Shown one piece after another: positions 17,176-25,899 of a stretch of 64,000 nt of DNA. The notes beneath the pieces are model-generated. The model searched no databases and was not told the origin of the DNA. It was given only the letters and a program-made list of their open reading frames with translations. How positions within the stretch are numbered: the stretch's first letter is position 1; the number at the start of each line of letters is the position of its first letter. Both the position numbers and the translations under genes were made by a program. Source of the stretch: an uncultured Lachnospiraceae bacterium (GTDB lineage Bacteria > Bacillota > Clostridia > Lachnospirales > Lachnospiraceae); assembly GCA_902773435.1 (NCBI GenBank), contig CACYEN010000131.1, positions 19,398 through 83,397 of the forward strand, in the 5' to 3' direction.

Positions 17176-20100
17176 TTACTCCTGCTCGCTGTCCCCGCTC
17201 CCGTTCCGGATCGAGGCAATATTGACGATGGACATATTCTCCCTGTCCATGTTCTCAAGCGACGTCACGAGCGCTTCCGCCGTGTCGATCGCGGTCAGCA
17301 CCGTCACACCCGTCTCGATCGCGCTCCTGCGGATCACGAAACCGTCGTGCTGGTGCTCCGCGCCCTGGGGCGGGAGGTCAATGACGAGATCGATCCGGTG
17401 TCCCAGGATCAGGTCCATGAGATTCGGGTGGACCTGCTCGATCTTGTTGGTCCTCACGGCGCGCACGCCGTGCTCATTGAGGCACCTGGCCGTTCCCCGG
17501 GTCGCGTAGATCCTGTAGCCCAGCTTCTCGAACCTCGCGGCGATCGGCACGATCGCCTCCTTGTCCTCATCGCGGACGGTGATGATCATGTTCCTGTATT
17601 TCGGGAGGTTGATCCCCGCCCCGAGGAAGGCCTTGTAGAGAGCTTCCCCGGCGGTCTCGGCGACGCCGAGCGCCTCCCCGGTCGACTTCATCTCCGGGCC
17701 GAGGGAGATGTCGGCGTCGCGGATCTTCTCGAATGAGAACACCGGCATCTTAATCGCCGTGTACTTCGCCTCTTTCTGGAGGCCCGGCTCATAGCCGAGT
17801 CCGCGGATCGTCGCTCCGAGCATCACCTTCACGGCGAGCGGAACGATCGGGATCCCCGTCACCTTGCTGATGTAGGGCACGGTCCTCGAGGAGCGCGGAT
17901 TGACTTCTATGCAGTAGATCTCGTCGTCTTTCGCGATGAACTGGATGTTGATCATCCCCTTCACGTGAAGCGCGGCGGCAAGCCTGCCCGTGTAGTCGAT
18001 GATCTTCTCCTTCGCGGCAGCCGAGATCGTCCGCGCCGGGTAGACCGAGATCGAATCCCCGGAGTGAATGCCGGCTCTCTCGACGTGCTCCATGATGCCG
18101 GGAATCAGGATGTCCGTCCCGTCGCAGACGGCGTCTACCTCCACCTCCCTGCCCAGCACATATTTGTCGACCAGGATCGGGTGATCCTGCGCGATCCGGT
18201 TGATCACGCCGATGTACTCGTCAATATCCTCGTCGTTGATCGCGATTCTCATCCCCTGGCCGCCCAGCACGTAGGAGGGGCGGACGAGGACGGGATAGCC
18301 GAGCGAGGCTGCCGCCTTCTTAGCGGCGGCCGCGGTGAACACGGTCTCGCCTTCGGGGCGCCTGATCCCGCATTTTCCCAGAACTTCGTCGAACCGCTCG
18401 CGGTCCTCCGCGGCGTCGACGTCGTCCGCCGACGTGCCCAGGATCGGCACCCCCATCTCCATGAGGGCTTCCGTGAGGCCGATCGCGGTCTGGCCGCCAA
18501 ACTGCACGACGGCGCCGTCCGGGCGCTCGACGCGCACGACGTTCTCGACGTCCTCGGGGGTCAGCGGCTCGAAATACAGCCGGTCCGCGATGTCGAAATC
18601 GGTGCTGACGGTCTCCGGGTTGTTGTTGATGATGACCGTCTCCCACCCCTCGGCAGAGAAGGCCCACGTGCAGTGGACGGAACAGAAATCGAACTCGATT
18701 CCCTGTCCGATCCTGATCGGGCCCGAGCCGAGGACGAGGACCTTCTTCCTCTCATGGGACGGGACCGATTCGTTCTCCCCGTCGTAGACCGAGTAGTAGT
18801 AGGGCGTCTCCGCCTGGAACTCCGCGGCGCAGGTGTCGACCATCTTGAACGCGGCAGTGATGCCGTGTTCCTCTCTCATCGCCCTGACCTCGTCCGCCGC
18901 CATCCCCGAGAGCTTCGCGATGAGGGTGTCGGGGAACTCAATCCGCTTGGCGCTCCGGAGCAGCTCCGGAGTCAGCTTCCTCGTCCTCAGCGAGTACTCC
19001 ATCCCGACGAGGATCGAGATCTTGTCGATAAACCAGAGGTCGATGCCGGTGATCCTGCGGATATCCTCGTGCGTCATCTGTCGTCTCACCGCCTCGGCGA
19101 TCTTCCAGATCCTTCTGTCGTCTACGATCCGGAGTTCCGTCTCGAACTCCTCGTCCGTCAGCTGCGAGTAATCGTAGGACAGGAGCGAGTCGACGTGCTG
19201 CTCGAGCGAGCGGATCGCCTTCATCAGCGCGCCCTCGAAGTTCGTCGAGATGGCCATCACTTCCCCGGTCGCCTTCATCTGGGTCGACAGGGTGTGGGCC
19301 GCGGTGATGAACTTGTCGAAAGGCAGCCGCGGGATCTTCACGACGCAGTAGTCGAGCATGGGCTCGAACGAGGCAAATGTCTTCTTCGTGATCGCGTTCG
19401 GAATCTCGTCGAGCGTGTAGCCCACGGCGATCTTGGCGGAAACCCTGGCTATCGGGTAGCCGGTCGCCTTCGAGGCGAGCGCGGAGCTCCGGCTCACCCT
19501 CGGATTCACCTCGATGACGCAGTATTCGAAGGATTCCGGGTTCAGGGCGTACTGGACGTTGCAGCCGCCCGTGATCCTCAGCTCGTCGATGATCCGGAGC
19601 GCGGAGGATCTCAGCATCTGGTACTCGCGGTCCCCGAGCGTCTGGGACGGCGCGACGACGATGGAATCCCCTGTGTGCACTCCGACCGGGTCGATATTCT
19701 CCATGTTGCAGACGGTGATGCAGTTGCCCTTCGCGTCGCGCATCACCTCATACTCGATCTCCTTCCAGCCCGAGATGCACCGCTCGACCAGAACCTCGTT
19801 CACTCTGGAGAGCCGGAGCCCGTTGGACAGGATCTCCCTGAGCTCCTCCTCGTTATGGGCGATGCCTCCCCCGGAGCCCCCCAGCGTGTAGGCCGGGCGG
19901 AGAACCACGGGGTAGCCGATTCCCTTCGCGAATACGGCGCCCTCCTCGACGGAGTGGACGACAAGGCTCGCGGCGATCGGTTCCCCGATCTTCTCCATCG
20001 TATCCTTGAACGACTGCCTGTCCTCGGCTTTCCTGATCGTGAGCGCCGTCGTCCCGATGAGGCGGACTTCCGGATGTTCCTCGAAATATCCGCGGTCCGA

Positions 20101-20406
20101 GAGCTCCATCGCGAGGTTGAGGCCCGCCTGGCCGCCCAGCGTCGGGAGAATCGAGTCGGGCTTCTCCTTCTCGATGATCCTCATGACCGTCTCGGCCGTG
20201 AGCGGCTCGATGTAGACCTGATCGGCGATGTCGCGGTCCGTCATGATCGTGGCGGGATTGCTGTTCAGCAGGACAACCTCGATGCCCTCCTCCCTGAGCG
20301 CGCGGCAGGCCTGGGTCCCCGCGTAGTCAAACTCGGCGGCCTGCCCGATGATAATCGGGCCGGAGCCGATCACCAGTACTTTTCTGACAGATGAATTCTT
20401 CGGCAT
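17176..20406 (-). CDS. carB: Carbamoyl-phosphate synthase large subunit
   Basis: The 1076-residue protein makes carbamoyl phosphate from bicarbonate, ATP and ammonia delivered by CarA. It has the duplicated architecture: two ATP-grasp halves (about 1-400 and 550-935, with EVNPRVSRSSAL and EVNPRSSRTVPY in the two active sites), an oligomerisation domain between them, and a C-terminal allosteric MGS-like domain from about residue 935. The start is two bases after the carA stop. Full length, with no sign of disruption. Confidence 0.98.
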   Translation of the reverse strand: MPKNSSVRKVLVIGSGPIIIGQAAEFDYAGTQACRALREEGIEVVLLNSNPATIMTDRDIADQVYIEPLTAETVMRIIEKEKPDSILPTLGGQAGLNLAMELSDRGYFEEHPEVRLIGTTALTIRKAEDRQSFKDTMEKIGEPIAASLVVHSVEEGAVFAKGIGYPVVLRPAYTLGGSGGGIAHNEEELREILSNGLRLSRVNEVLVERCISGWKEIEYEVMRDAKGNCITVCNMENIDPVGVHTGDSIVVAPSQTLGDREYQMLRSSALRIIDELRITGGCNVQYALNPESFEYCVIEVNPRVSRSSALASKATGYPIARVSAKIAVGYTLDEIPNAITKKTFASFEPMLDYCVVKIPRLPFDKFITAAHTLSTQMKATGEVMAISTNFEGALMKAIRSLEQHVDSLLSYDYSQLTDEEFETELRIVDDRRIWKIAEAVRRQMTHEDIRRITGIDLWFIDKISILVGMEYSLRTRKLTPELLRSAKRIEFPDTLIAKLSGMAADEVRAMREEHGITAAFKMVDTCAAEFQAETPYYYSVYDGENESVPSHERKKVLVLGSGPIRIGQGIEFDFCSVHCTWAFSAEGWETVIINNNPETVSTDFDIADRLYFEPLTPEDVENVVRVERPDGAVVQFGGQTAIGLTEALMEMGVPILGTSADDVDAAEDRERFDEVLGKCGIRRPEGETVFTAAAAKKAAASLGYPVLVRPSYVLGGQGMRIAINDEDIDEYIGVINRIAQDHPILVDKYVLGREVEVDAVCDGTDILIPGIMEHVERAGIHSGDSISVYPARTISAAAKEKIIDYTGRLAAALHVKGMINIQFIAKDDEIYCIEVNPRSSRTVPYISKVTGIPIVPLAVKVMLGATIRGLGYEPGLQKEAKYTAIKMPVFSFEKIRDADISLGPEMKSTGEALGVAETAGEALYKAFLGAGINLPKYRNMIITVRDEDKEAIVPIAARFEKLGYRIYATRGTARCLNEHGVRAVRTNKIEQVHPNLMDLILGHRIDLVIDLPPQGAEHQHDGFVIRRSAIETGVTVLTAIDTAEALVTSLENMDRENMSIVNIASIRNGSGDSEQE

Positions 20407-20408
20407 AT

Positions 20409-21485
20409 TCAGATCCTCCCCCGGCGCATCATCTTCATGAACCTGTCAAACAGATAATTCGCGTCCTGAGGACCCGGGCAGGCCTCGGGGTGGAACTGGA
20501 CGGTGAAGATGTTCTTCCCCTCGTAGGCGAGGCCTTCATTCGTCCCGTCGTTGACATTTTCAAAAGCGGGACGCGCGACCGCCGGGTCCACCGTGCTGAT
20601 ATCCACCGCGTACCCGTGATTCTGTGACGTGATGCAGACCTTCCCGTCCCCGAGAAGGTCCCGCACCGGGTGATTCCCGCCCCTGTGGCCGTATTTCATC
20701 TTATAGGTATCCGCGCCGGTCGCGAGCGCCATCAGCTGGTGGCCGAGGCAGATCGCGAAGATCGGCACGTCGGACTCATAGAGTTTCGCGATCTCGCGGA
20801 TGATCCGCGGATTGTCCTTCGGATCCCCGGGGCCGTTCGTCAGCATGATTCCGTCGGGCTTTCCCGCGAGAATCTCCCCGGCGGAGGTCCCGGCGGGCCA
20901 GACCGTCACGGCGCAGCCGCGCTTCAGAAGATTGTCCCGGATGTCCCTCTTCGCCCCGAAATCAAAGAGCGCGACGCGGGGACCGCTTCCGGGGAATTCG
21001 CCCGCCGACGCGCAGGTGACGCGGTCCACGACCTGCCCGACCCGGTAGTCCCGGATGCGGGACAGCGCTTCCTCCGCACGGATATCTTCCGTGGTGATCA
21101 TCCCGTTCATCGTGCCTTTCTCCCGGAGGATCCTGGTGAGGGCCCGCGTATCGATTCCGGAGATCCCCGGAATATCATTTTTCTCAAGAAAATGCTGAAT
21201 CGTCTCTTCCGAACGGAAGTTGCTGGGAAGTCTGGACAGTTCTCTCACGATAAAACCGTCCGTCCAGGGACCCGCGGATTCCATGTCCTCCGCGCAGATC
21301 CCGTAGTTGCCGATCAGAGGCCACGTCATGCAGACGGCCTGCCCGGCGTATGACGGGTCCGTCAGGACCTCAAGATATCCGGTCATCGACGTGTTAAATA
21401 CGATTTCGCTGACAACGGTCCTCCCGGAGCCGATGGAGGTTCCGTGAAAGACCGTTCCGTCTTCAAGGATAAGGGATGCCTTCAA
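20409..21485 (-). CDS. carA: Carbamoyl-phosphate synthase small (glutaminase) subunit
   Basis: This 358-residue subunit hydrolyses glutamine and channels ammonia to CarB. The N-terminal CPSase domain (SGIDTRALTRILREKG) is followed by a class I glutaminase. That domain has the catalytic Cys in AICLGHQLMALA, GATASGADTYKMKYGHRG-like spacing before NHPV, and the catalytic His/Glu in HPEACPGPQD. The start codon is TTG at 21485 with AGAGG about nine bases upstream; no in-frame ATG would keep the conserved N-terminus. A promoter lies 54 bases upstream. No pyrimidine genes or PyrR-binding leader are visible. Confidence 0.97.
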   Translation of the reverse strand: MKASLILEDGTVFHGTSIGSGRTVVSEIVFNTSMTGYLEVLTDPSYAGQAVCMTWPLIGNYGICAEDMESAGPWTDGFIVRELSRLPSNFRSEETIQHFLEKNDIPGISGIDTRALTRILREKGTMNGMITTEDIRAEEALSRIRDYRVGQVVDRVTCASAGEFPGSGPRVALFDFGAKRDIRDNLLKRGCAVTVWPAGTSAGEILAGKPDGIMLTNGPGDPKDNPRIIREIAKLYESDVPIFAICLGHQLMALATGADTYKMKYGHRGGNHPVRDLLGDGKVCITSQNHGYAVDISTVDPAVARPAFENVNDGTNEGLAYEGKNIFTVQFHPEACPGPQDANYLFDRFMKMMRRGRI

Positions 21486-21538
21486 TACCGTCGTCCTCTC
21501 TTAGCTGATTTGCTCTTCATACGAGAATATGCGATGCA

Positions 21539-21567
21539 ATTGTACAATATGAAAACTGCAAATGCAA
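21539..21567 (-). promoter_or_regulatory. Sigma-A-type promoter for carAB-uppP-arcC
   Basis: TTGCAT at 21562-21567 and TACAAT at 21539-21544 have ideal 17-base spacing. The AT-rich 118-base gap also shows no terminator for the upstream CotH gene, so read-through from that operon into carA is possible. Confidence 0.65.
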
Positions 21568-21603
21568 TAAAGCCGGTCAAATATAATGAGAGGGACAGGC
21601 TGC

Positions 21604-23928
21604 CTATTCCTCCTGGTTGAAGGGGTCAGCCTGTCTCCTCTTCTCGTCGAGATTATTAAAATAGACGAACCGGTTCGTCAGATTGATGCGTCCGTAGGTC
21701 TCATAGCGGCTCATCCTCGGGACGACGAGGCTGTCCGCGATCCTGCCGTCCGGGCCGGTGAGAAAGAGCGTCTCCCCGTCCCTCAGGTTGAAGTTGCAGA
21801 TGTATTCCCCGACCGCGTAGTAGTTCTTCCGCCCGTTGATCAGCACGGACTCGCCGGGCCCGAGTTTCTTATCGGGGAGCGTGTACATCTGCGGGTCGTA
21901 CTCGCGGTCTGAGAGGCAGTACTCGGAGAGGTCCACCGCCGCGCTCCCGACGTTGCTCAGCCTGATCCAGTCGGAATCGCTCTTCGCTGAGATCTCCTGG
22001 ATCAGGAGAAGCGGGCCTTTTACCTGCCGCGTCACAGCCTTGATGACGCACCTGCCGCCCGGGGCGCTGCTGCCGTCTATGTCGAGCTCCGGGCTGTTCA
22101 CCTTCTCGCCGTTCACATTCCAGCAGACGAACCGGTAGCCCGGCGCCGCCTTCGCGCTCATGCGGATGACAGGGTCGCTGTAATATCTGCACCTGTAGGA
22201 GCCCCCTCCCCTCACCTCCATCTGGTTCCAGCTCACGGCGGCTCCGTCGCCGACGGAGAGCACCAGGTCATACTTGTCCTCCAGTCCGAAATACTCCCTG
22301 AAATCCTCCTCCATCTCGTCGGCGCGGATGTCGGCGAGCTTCTCGGACGCCTGAATGCTGCGGAGCATCTCCTCGTCGAACTCCTCGCCCCTCCACCTGA
22401 GCAGTTCCCGCCTCTTCCCGATATAGATCTGCTCCATCAGCGTCCTGACGTGGCTTGCGTCGAACGAGCTGTTGAGCAGGTCCGTCACGATCGTCACGAA
22501 ACGGTCCCGGTACTCCTTCGACCGCATGACGTTGGAAAATTCCGACGATCCGCCGTAGAATTCGCGGTCCATCAGGTTGCGGAACGTGTCCGTTCCCCTC
22601 TCCTTCTCGGAGACCCTGTCCCTGGAATACATGAAGTCGAGGTCGTAGAGCAGAAATCGCAGCCTGCCGTCCGAGGCGGCATTTCCCGGCTCCTTCACCG
22701 AGGAGCGCCAGGCCTCGTAATTGTTCCTGGGCCAGTCCGTGTTGTTGAAGAGAACCTCGATGGCGTAGTAGAGCAGATAGTTGTCCATATCCACTCTCTC
22801 CTCGAGCAGCTCCCGGTTCTTCTCATCCGTAAGATCGCTCTGGAATAAGGGCAGAACCCCGGTCTTCTCGAGAACTCCCGCCTCGGATTTCTTGAACTTC
22901 TCTATGAATTCCGACTGGCCGACGCTGAACCTTCTCGAGATGTAGGAATCGGAAAATGAGGGCATCAGGTCCACCAGGCTGTAGTACTGCCCGTTCAGGA
23001 AGAGAATCGCGGGTTTTGAGTACTGGTAGCCGTCAAAGCCGCTCTCCGCGGCGAGGATCTTGCCGAGCTCGCCGGAGAAGGCCCGCGACCAGTGCTCGCT
23101 GCAGCGCAGCTTCAGATTCGTGAATTCATTGACGTAGGAGAGCTCGTCGCTGTCCGTATCCTGGAAGATATCCAGGCGGAACTTGTCGTTCTCCATGTCG
23201 TAGGGAGCCCCGGCCTTGATCTTGAACGACTTCTTCTCCCAGGTGCGGCTGAAGCCGCCGGAGACGGACAGGCCGATGTTCTGGTCCAGAAGGACGCCGC
23301 CCTCCGGGCTGAACATGGTGACGCGCCCCCCGCGGATCCACTGGTCCCCCTTCTGGAAGTAATTTCCGGAGAGGGTGCCGGAATTGCCCGTCACATTTGC
23401 CATCGACTTCGTGAGGCCGTCCGCCAGGATTCCCTGCTCATAGCTGTAGAGTCCCCGGTAGGGGCTCGTGATGCTGATCACGGGGATGGAGAACTTCTGC
23501 TCCTCGTCCCTTGTGATGACATACGTCCAGCTGTAGGTGGGGCTGACCTCGTCCTGATAGAATATCCTCGCCTTGAGGGGCACCACCGAAGGACCGTCCT
23601 CTGAACCCCCGATTTCAATCTCCTGCAGGTACGCTTCGCTCTTTCCGGAGGGATCGTCGCCGTTCAGCGTGTAGCGGATCCTGGCGCCGTCGGGAACCTC
23701 CATGTTCAGCCTGAGCGAAACCCTGATCGGCTCCCCGTAAAAGCCGGTCTCCCTGGAAGCCGTGATCGCGCTGCCCTCCGCGTACCTGAGCGCCTCGGCG
23801 AGCGATTTTGTCTCGGCCCGTCTCCTCACGAGGTAGAGCGCAATCAGGCATACGAAGACGAGAAGCATCCACAGCTTCCGCAAAAGACCGTTTTTTCGGT
23901 TATTCTGAAGATCAGCCAAGTGAATCAC
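21604..23928 (-). CDS. CotH-kinase/lamin-tail surface protein
   Basis: The 774-residue protein starts at GTG 23928 and has one N-terminal membrane helix (about 17-35), so most of it should be outside the cell. A chitobiase C-terminal-like beta domain (about 50-139, YTLNGDDPSGKSEAY) comes first. A CotH kinase-like domain (about 145-510) follows, including FLLYDLDFMYSRD near residue 426. A lamin-tail domain lies at about 636-735. CotH of Bacillus is an atypical protein kinase that phosphorylates spore-coat proteins. Here the partner genes are DUF4956 (17-base overlap) and a VTC protein, a recurring trio of unknown overall function. The ribosome site is weak, in line with coupling. Confidence 0.85.
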   Translation of the reverse strand: MIHLADLQNNRKNGLLRKLWMLLVFVCLIALYLVRRRAETKSLAEALRYAEGSAITASRETGFYGEPIRVSLRLNMEVPDGARIRYTLNGDDPSGKSEAYLQEIEIGGSEDGPSVVPLKARIFYQDEVSPTYSWTYVITRDEEQKFSIPVISITSPYRGLYSYEQGILADGLTKSMANVTGNSGTLSGNYFQKGDQWIRGGRVTMFSPEGGVLLDQNIGLSVSGGFSRTWEKKSFKIKAGAPYDMENDKFRLDIFQDTDSDELSYVNEFTNLKLRCSEHWSRAFSGELGKILAAESGFDGYQYSKPAILFLNGQYYSLVDLMPSFSDSYISRRFSVGQSEFIEKFKKSEAGVLEKTGVLPLFQSDLTDEKNRELLEERVDMDNYLLYYAIEVLFNNTDWPRNNYEAWRSSVKEPGNAASDGRLRFLLYDLDFMYSRDRVSEKERGTDTFRNLMDREFYGGSSEFSNVMRSKEYRDRFVTIVTDLLNSSFDASHVRTLMEQIYIGKRRELLRWRGEEFDEEMLRSIQASEKLADIRADEMEEDFREYFGLEDKYDLVLSVGDGAAVSWNQMEVRGGGSYRCRYYSDPVIRMSAKAAPGYRFVCWNVNGEKVNSPELDIDGSSAPGGRCVIKAVTRQVKGPLLLIQEISAKSDSDWIRLSNVGSAAVDLSEYCLSDREYDPQMYTLPDKKLGPGESVLINGRKNYYAVGEYICNFNLRDGETLFLTGPDGRIADSLVVPRMSRYETYGRINLTNRFVYFNNLDEKRRQADPFNQEE

Positions 23929-24586
23929 CTGTCTTTGCGATCCAGTTGACAGAATCGACTCCCGCCAGTTTCATCAGTTCTTCCTGCATCTTCTTGTTGA
24001 CACCGGCCGAGGAGGCCTCGATGATCATCTCCTGGTGTTCGGGGGAGATATTGACGGATCTCACCTTCACGCGGCGCGCGCTCCGCCTCACCGTGTGCTC
24101 GACCATATAGACGTCCATCGCGGCATCCGTTCCGCCCCTCACTACGATCAGGTAGCCGGAGCCCCTGCCCGAGACGACGCTGAAGAAAAGGACGATCAGC
24201 GCGATCGCGAGCGTCGTCGTAAACGCGAGCACGTTGTTCCTCGACCCGACGCACAGGCCCTCGGAGATCGCCCAGAATATGAAGACGGTGTCCCCGCTGT
24301 CCTTGATCGCGGTCCTGAACCTGACGATCGAAAGGGCGCCGACCATGCCGAGCGAGATCACGATATTGCTGCTGATCATCAGCATGATCACGACCGAGAT
24401 GAGAAGGATCACGACGAGTGACCCGTTAAAGCGCGCGCTGTAGGCCGCCGTCCGGTTTGTCAGATAGTAGGTGATATAGATGATCGCCGCGACGGCGAGC
24501 CCTGAAAGAAGCGTGTAGAGAATCGTCTTCACGCCGAGATTTGCGCTGTTCGCCGCGAAATATTCAAAGATCTGCTCTTTAGTCAT
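23912..24586 (-). CDS. DUF4956 membrane protein
   Basis: A 224-residue protein with an N-terminal tail, three to four hydrophobic helices in residues 18-145 and a C-terminal soluble domain of about 80 residues. The conserved core includes RFRTAIKDSGDTVFIFWAI, typical of DUF4956. No biochemical role is established that I know of. It lies between a VTC-domain gene and a CotH gene. The soluble tail could face the cytosol and act as a regulator or ligand-binding unit. GGAGG sits seven bases before the ATG. Confidence 0.85.
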   Translation of the reverse strand: MTKEQIFEYFAANSANLGVKTILYTLLSGLAVAAIIYITYYLTNRTAAYSARFNGSLVVILLISVVIMLMISSNIVISLGMVGALSIVRFRTAIKDSGDTVFIFWAISEGLCVGSRNNVLAFTTTLAIALIVLFFSVVSGRGSGYLIVVRGGTDAAMDVYMVEHTVRRSARRVKVRSVNISPEHQEMIIEASSAGVNKKMQEELMKLAGVDSVNWIAKTGDSLG

Positions 24587-24632
24587 TGTCTGCCTCCGTA
24601 TCTTATCAGAGTATTCGTCAGCCGCGCTTCTC

Positions 24633-25334
24633 TCACAGATAGCAGCCGGGTCTTCCCATGCTGTACTTGCTGACGGCCATCCGGGTCAGGTTATAGGGCC
24701 TCAGGATGTCGGAAATGAACTTCATCAGGTAGCCGTCAAATTTCAGCTCCAGGATCGTCCTGTCGTACATGAGCGGCACAAGTCCCGGGTCCCTGCGGAA
24801 CAGGTCGAGATCCGACTCGCTGCACATAACGCGGCTGTCGAGGGTGATCCTTGTCCTGCACTCCGGATACGTGAACGCGTACCTGTGGTACTCGATCAGC
24901 GTCACCGGCCTCACGCACCCCAGCATCATCTCGGTATACAGAAGAAGGGCGGTCCCGCCCGGGTCCCCCTCCGCGTAGTTGAGCAGCACGCTGTAATCTC
25001 CTCCGATCAGGATCTCCGCGTCGGTCCTCGAGATCACGAGGGTCCGCTTGTTGTGCAGCTCCCCCACTTTCAACTTGATCTCCAGGCTGCACCACTCGGC
25101 GTCCGGGGAGTAAACACGCAGCCTGATCTTCTTCCGCTTCTCAACGCCGGCCATCCTGAGCTCATAGTCCGTGTCGTCCGGCGTGTCAAAGTACAGGCTT
25201 CTAACGCAGTATCCGTCAGGGCCGGAGTGGGGATCGGTGCTGAGCAGGGCGGCCAGCCGCTTCCTGAGGTCGAACGCCTGGCTCTCACCGAGAAGATATT
25301 TATATTCTCTACGTCTGACAGAATTCTGTTCCAT
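24633..25334 (-). CDS. VTC-domain polyphosphate polymerase-like protein
   Basis: The 233-residue protein has the tunnel-fold VTC domain, known in yeast Vtc4 for making polyphosphate from ATP. Visible elements are RREYKYLL at the start, YFDTPDDTDYELR, KIRLRVYSPD, LEIKLK and ILELKFDGYL. The alternating basic and acidic residues would line the tunnel. I start at the ATG at 25334: the upstream in-frame ATG at 25370 lies inside the promoter. The ATG is only seven bases from the -10 box, with no ribosome site. Whether it makes polyphosphate or another anionic polymer is unknown. Confidence 0.88.
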   Translation of the reverse strand: MEQNSVRRREYKYLLGESQAFDLRKRLAALLSTDPHSGPDGYCVRSLYFDTPDDTDYELRMAGVEKRKKIRLRVYSPDAEWCSLEIKLKVGELHNKRTLVISRTDAEILIGGDYSVLLNYAEGDPGGTALLLYTEMMLGCVRPVTLIEYHRYAFTYPECRTRITLDSRVMCSESDLDLFRRDPGLVPLMYDRTILELKFDGYLMKFISDILRPYNLTRMAVSKYSMGRPGCYL

Positions 25335-25341
25335 AAAAATG

Positions 25342-25370
25342 ATTATATTTTTTTGACAATAATGTGTCAA
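25342..25370 (-). promoter_or_regulatory. Fully consensus promoter of the VTC-DUF4956-CotH operon
   Basis: TTGACA at 25365-25370 and TATAAT at 25342-25347 are both perfect consensus with 17-base spacing. The expected transcription start falls at or within a base or so of the A of the ATG at 25334, which predicts a leaderless message. Confidence 0.85.
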
Positions 25371-25423
25371 CCATTAACGGTTTTGTCTCAGAATCTTAAC
25401 AAAAGGCCGTCGTGAAATTATTA

Positions 25424-25452
25424 TTGACGAATCAATCGAAACATAGTAAACT
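25424..25452 (+). promoter_or_regulatory. Promoter for tRNA-Leu
   Basis: TTGACG at 25424-25429 and TAAACT at 25447-25452 are 17 bases apart, about 31 bases before the mature tRNA. It faces away from the VTC promoter, 53 bases apart. Confidence 0.65.
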
Positions 25453-25482
25453 ATCGGATGTTGACGAAAGAGTCAGCGGTCA

Positions 25483-25566
25483 GCAGGAGTGGCGGAATTG
25501 GCAGACGCGCAGGCTTCAGGTGCCTGTTGTCGCAAGGCAGTGAGGGTTCAAGTCCCTTCTCCTGCA
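25483..25566 (+). tRNA. tRNA-Leu (anticodon CAG)
   Basis: The 84-base gene has a perfect 7-bp acceptor stem (GCAGGAG with CTCCTGC) and discriminator A. The anticodon stem CAGGC/GCCTG closes the loop TTCAGGT, so the anticodon is CAG and reads CUG. The long variable arm is typical of class II leucine tRNA, and GGTTCAAGTCC forms the T arm. The CCA end is not encoded. CUG is a common leucine codon in this GC-rich sequence. Confidence 0.97.
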
Positions 25567-25575
25567 TAAGGATTT

Positions 25576-25612
25576 AAGGAAGTTTGCAGATATCTGCAGA
25601 CTTCCTTTTTTC
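25576..25612 (+). terminator. Terminator of tRNA-Leu
   Basis: A stem of AAGGAAGT with ACTTCCTT, continuing through TGCAGA/TCTGCA, is followed by a run of T residues. It lies ten bases after the tRNA. Confidence 0.85.
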
Positions 25613-25710
25613 ATGCTATAATGCCCGGAAATACAGGCTTTTCCATACCCTCATCCGTGTTATTTCTTTCCGCCCCGCTCCATGGTGTTTTGGCGGTTTT
25701 TACGGCGGGT

Positions 25711-25746
25711 GACAGTCAAAATAATAGTCAAAATGACAGTCAGAAA
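25711..25746. repeat. Three 12-base tandem repeats (GACAGTCAAAAT type)
   Basis: Three consecutive near-copies with core AGTCAAAAT or AGTCAGAAA lie in the non-coding gap between the tRNA terminator and the zinc-ribbon gene. Apart from the nearby hairpin at 25792, nothing else is visible in this gap. Confidence 0.6.
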
Positions 25747-25791
25747 AAGCCCCTGGTTTCAAGGGCCGGGAGACGTTCTGCGGTGTAAGGA

Positions 25792-25834
25792 AAAAGGGCG
25801 TGTGAAAAAGCTCCCGTTTTTCACACGCCCTTTT
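25792..25834 (-). terminator. Terminator after the zinc-ribbon gene
   Basis: Two perfect 18-base arms (25792-25809 and 25817-25834) with a 7-base loop have A-rich and T-rich outer ends, so the hairpin can work in both directions. It lies 66 bases after the end of the zinc-ribbon gene. Confidence 0.8.
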
Positions 25835-25899
25835 ACTGCCGCCCCGCATGGCAGGGCGGTATCTCCGTCTTCAGTTGCTCTCCCGGACAGCCCTTCCGC

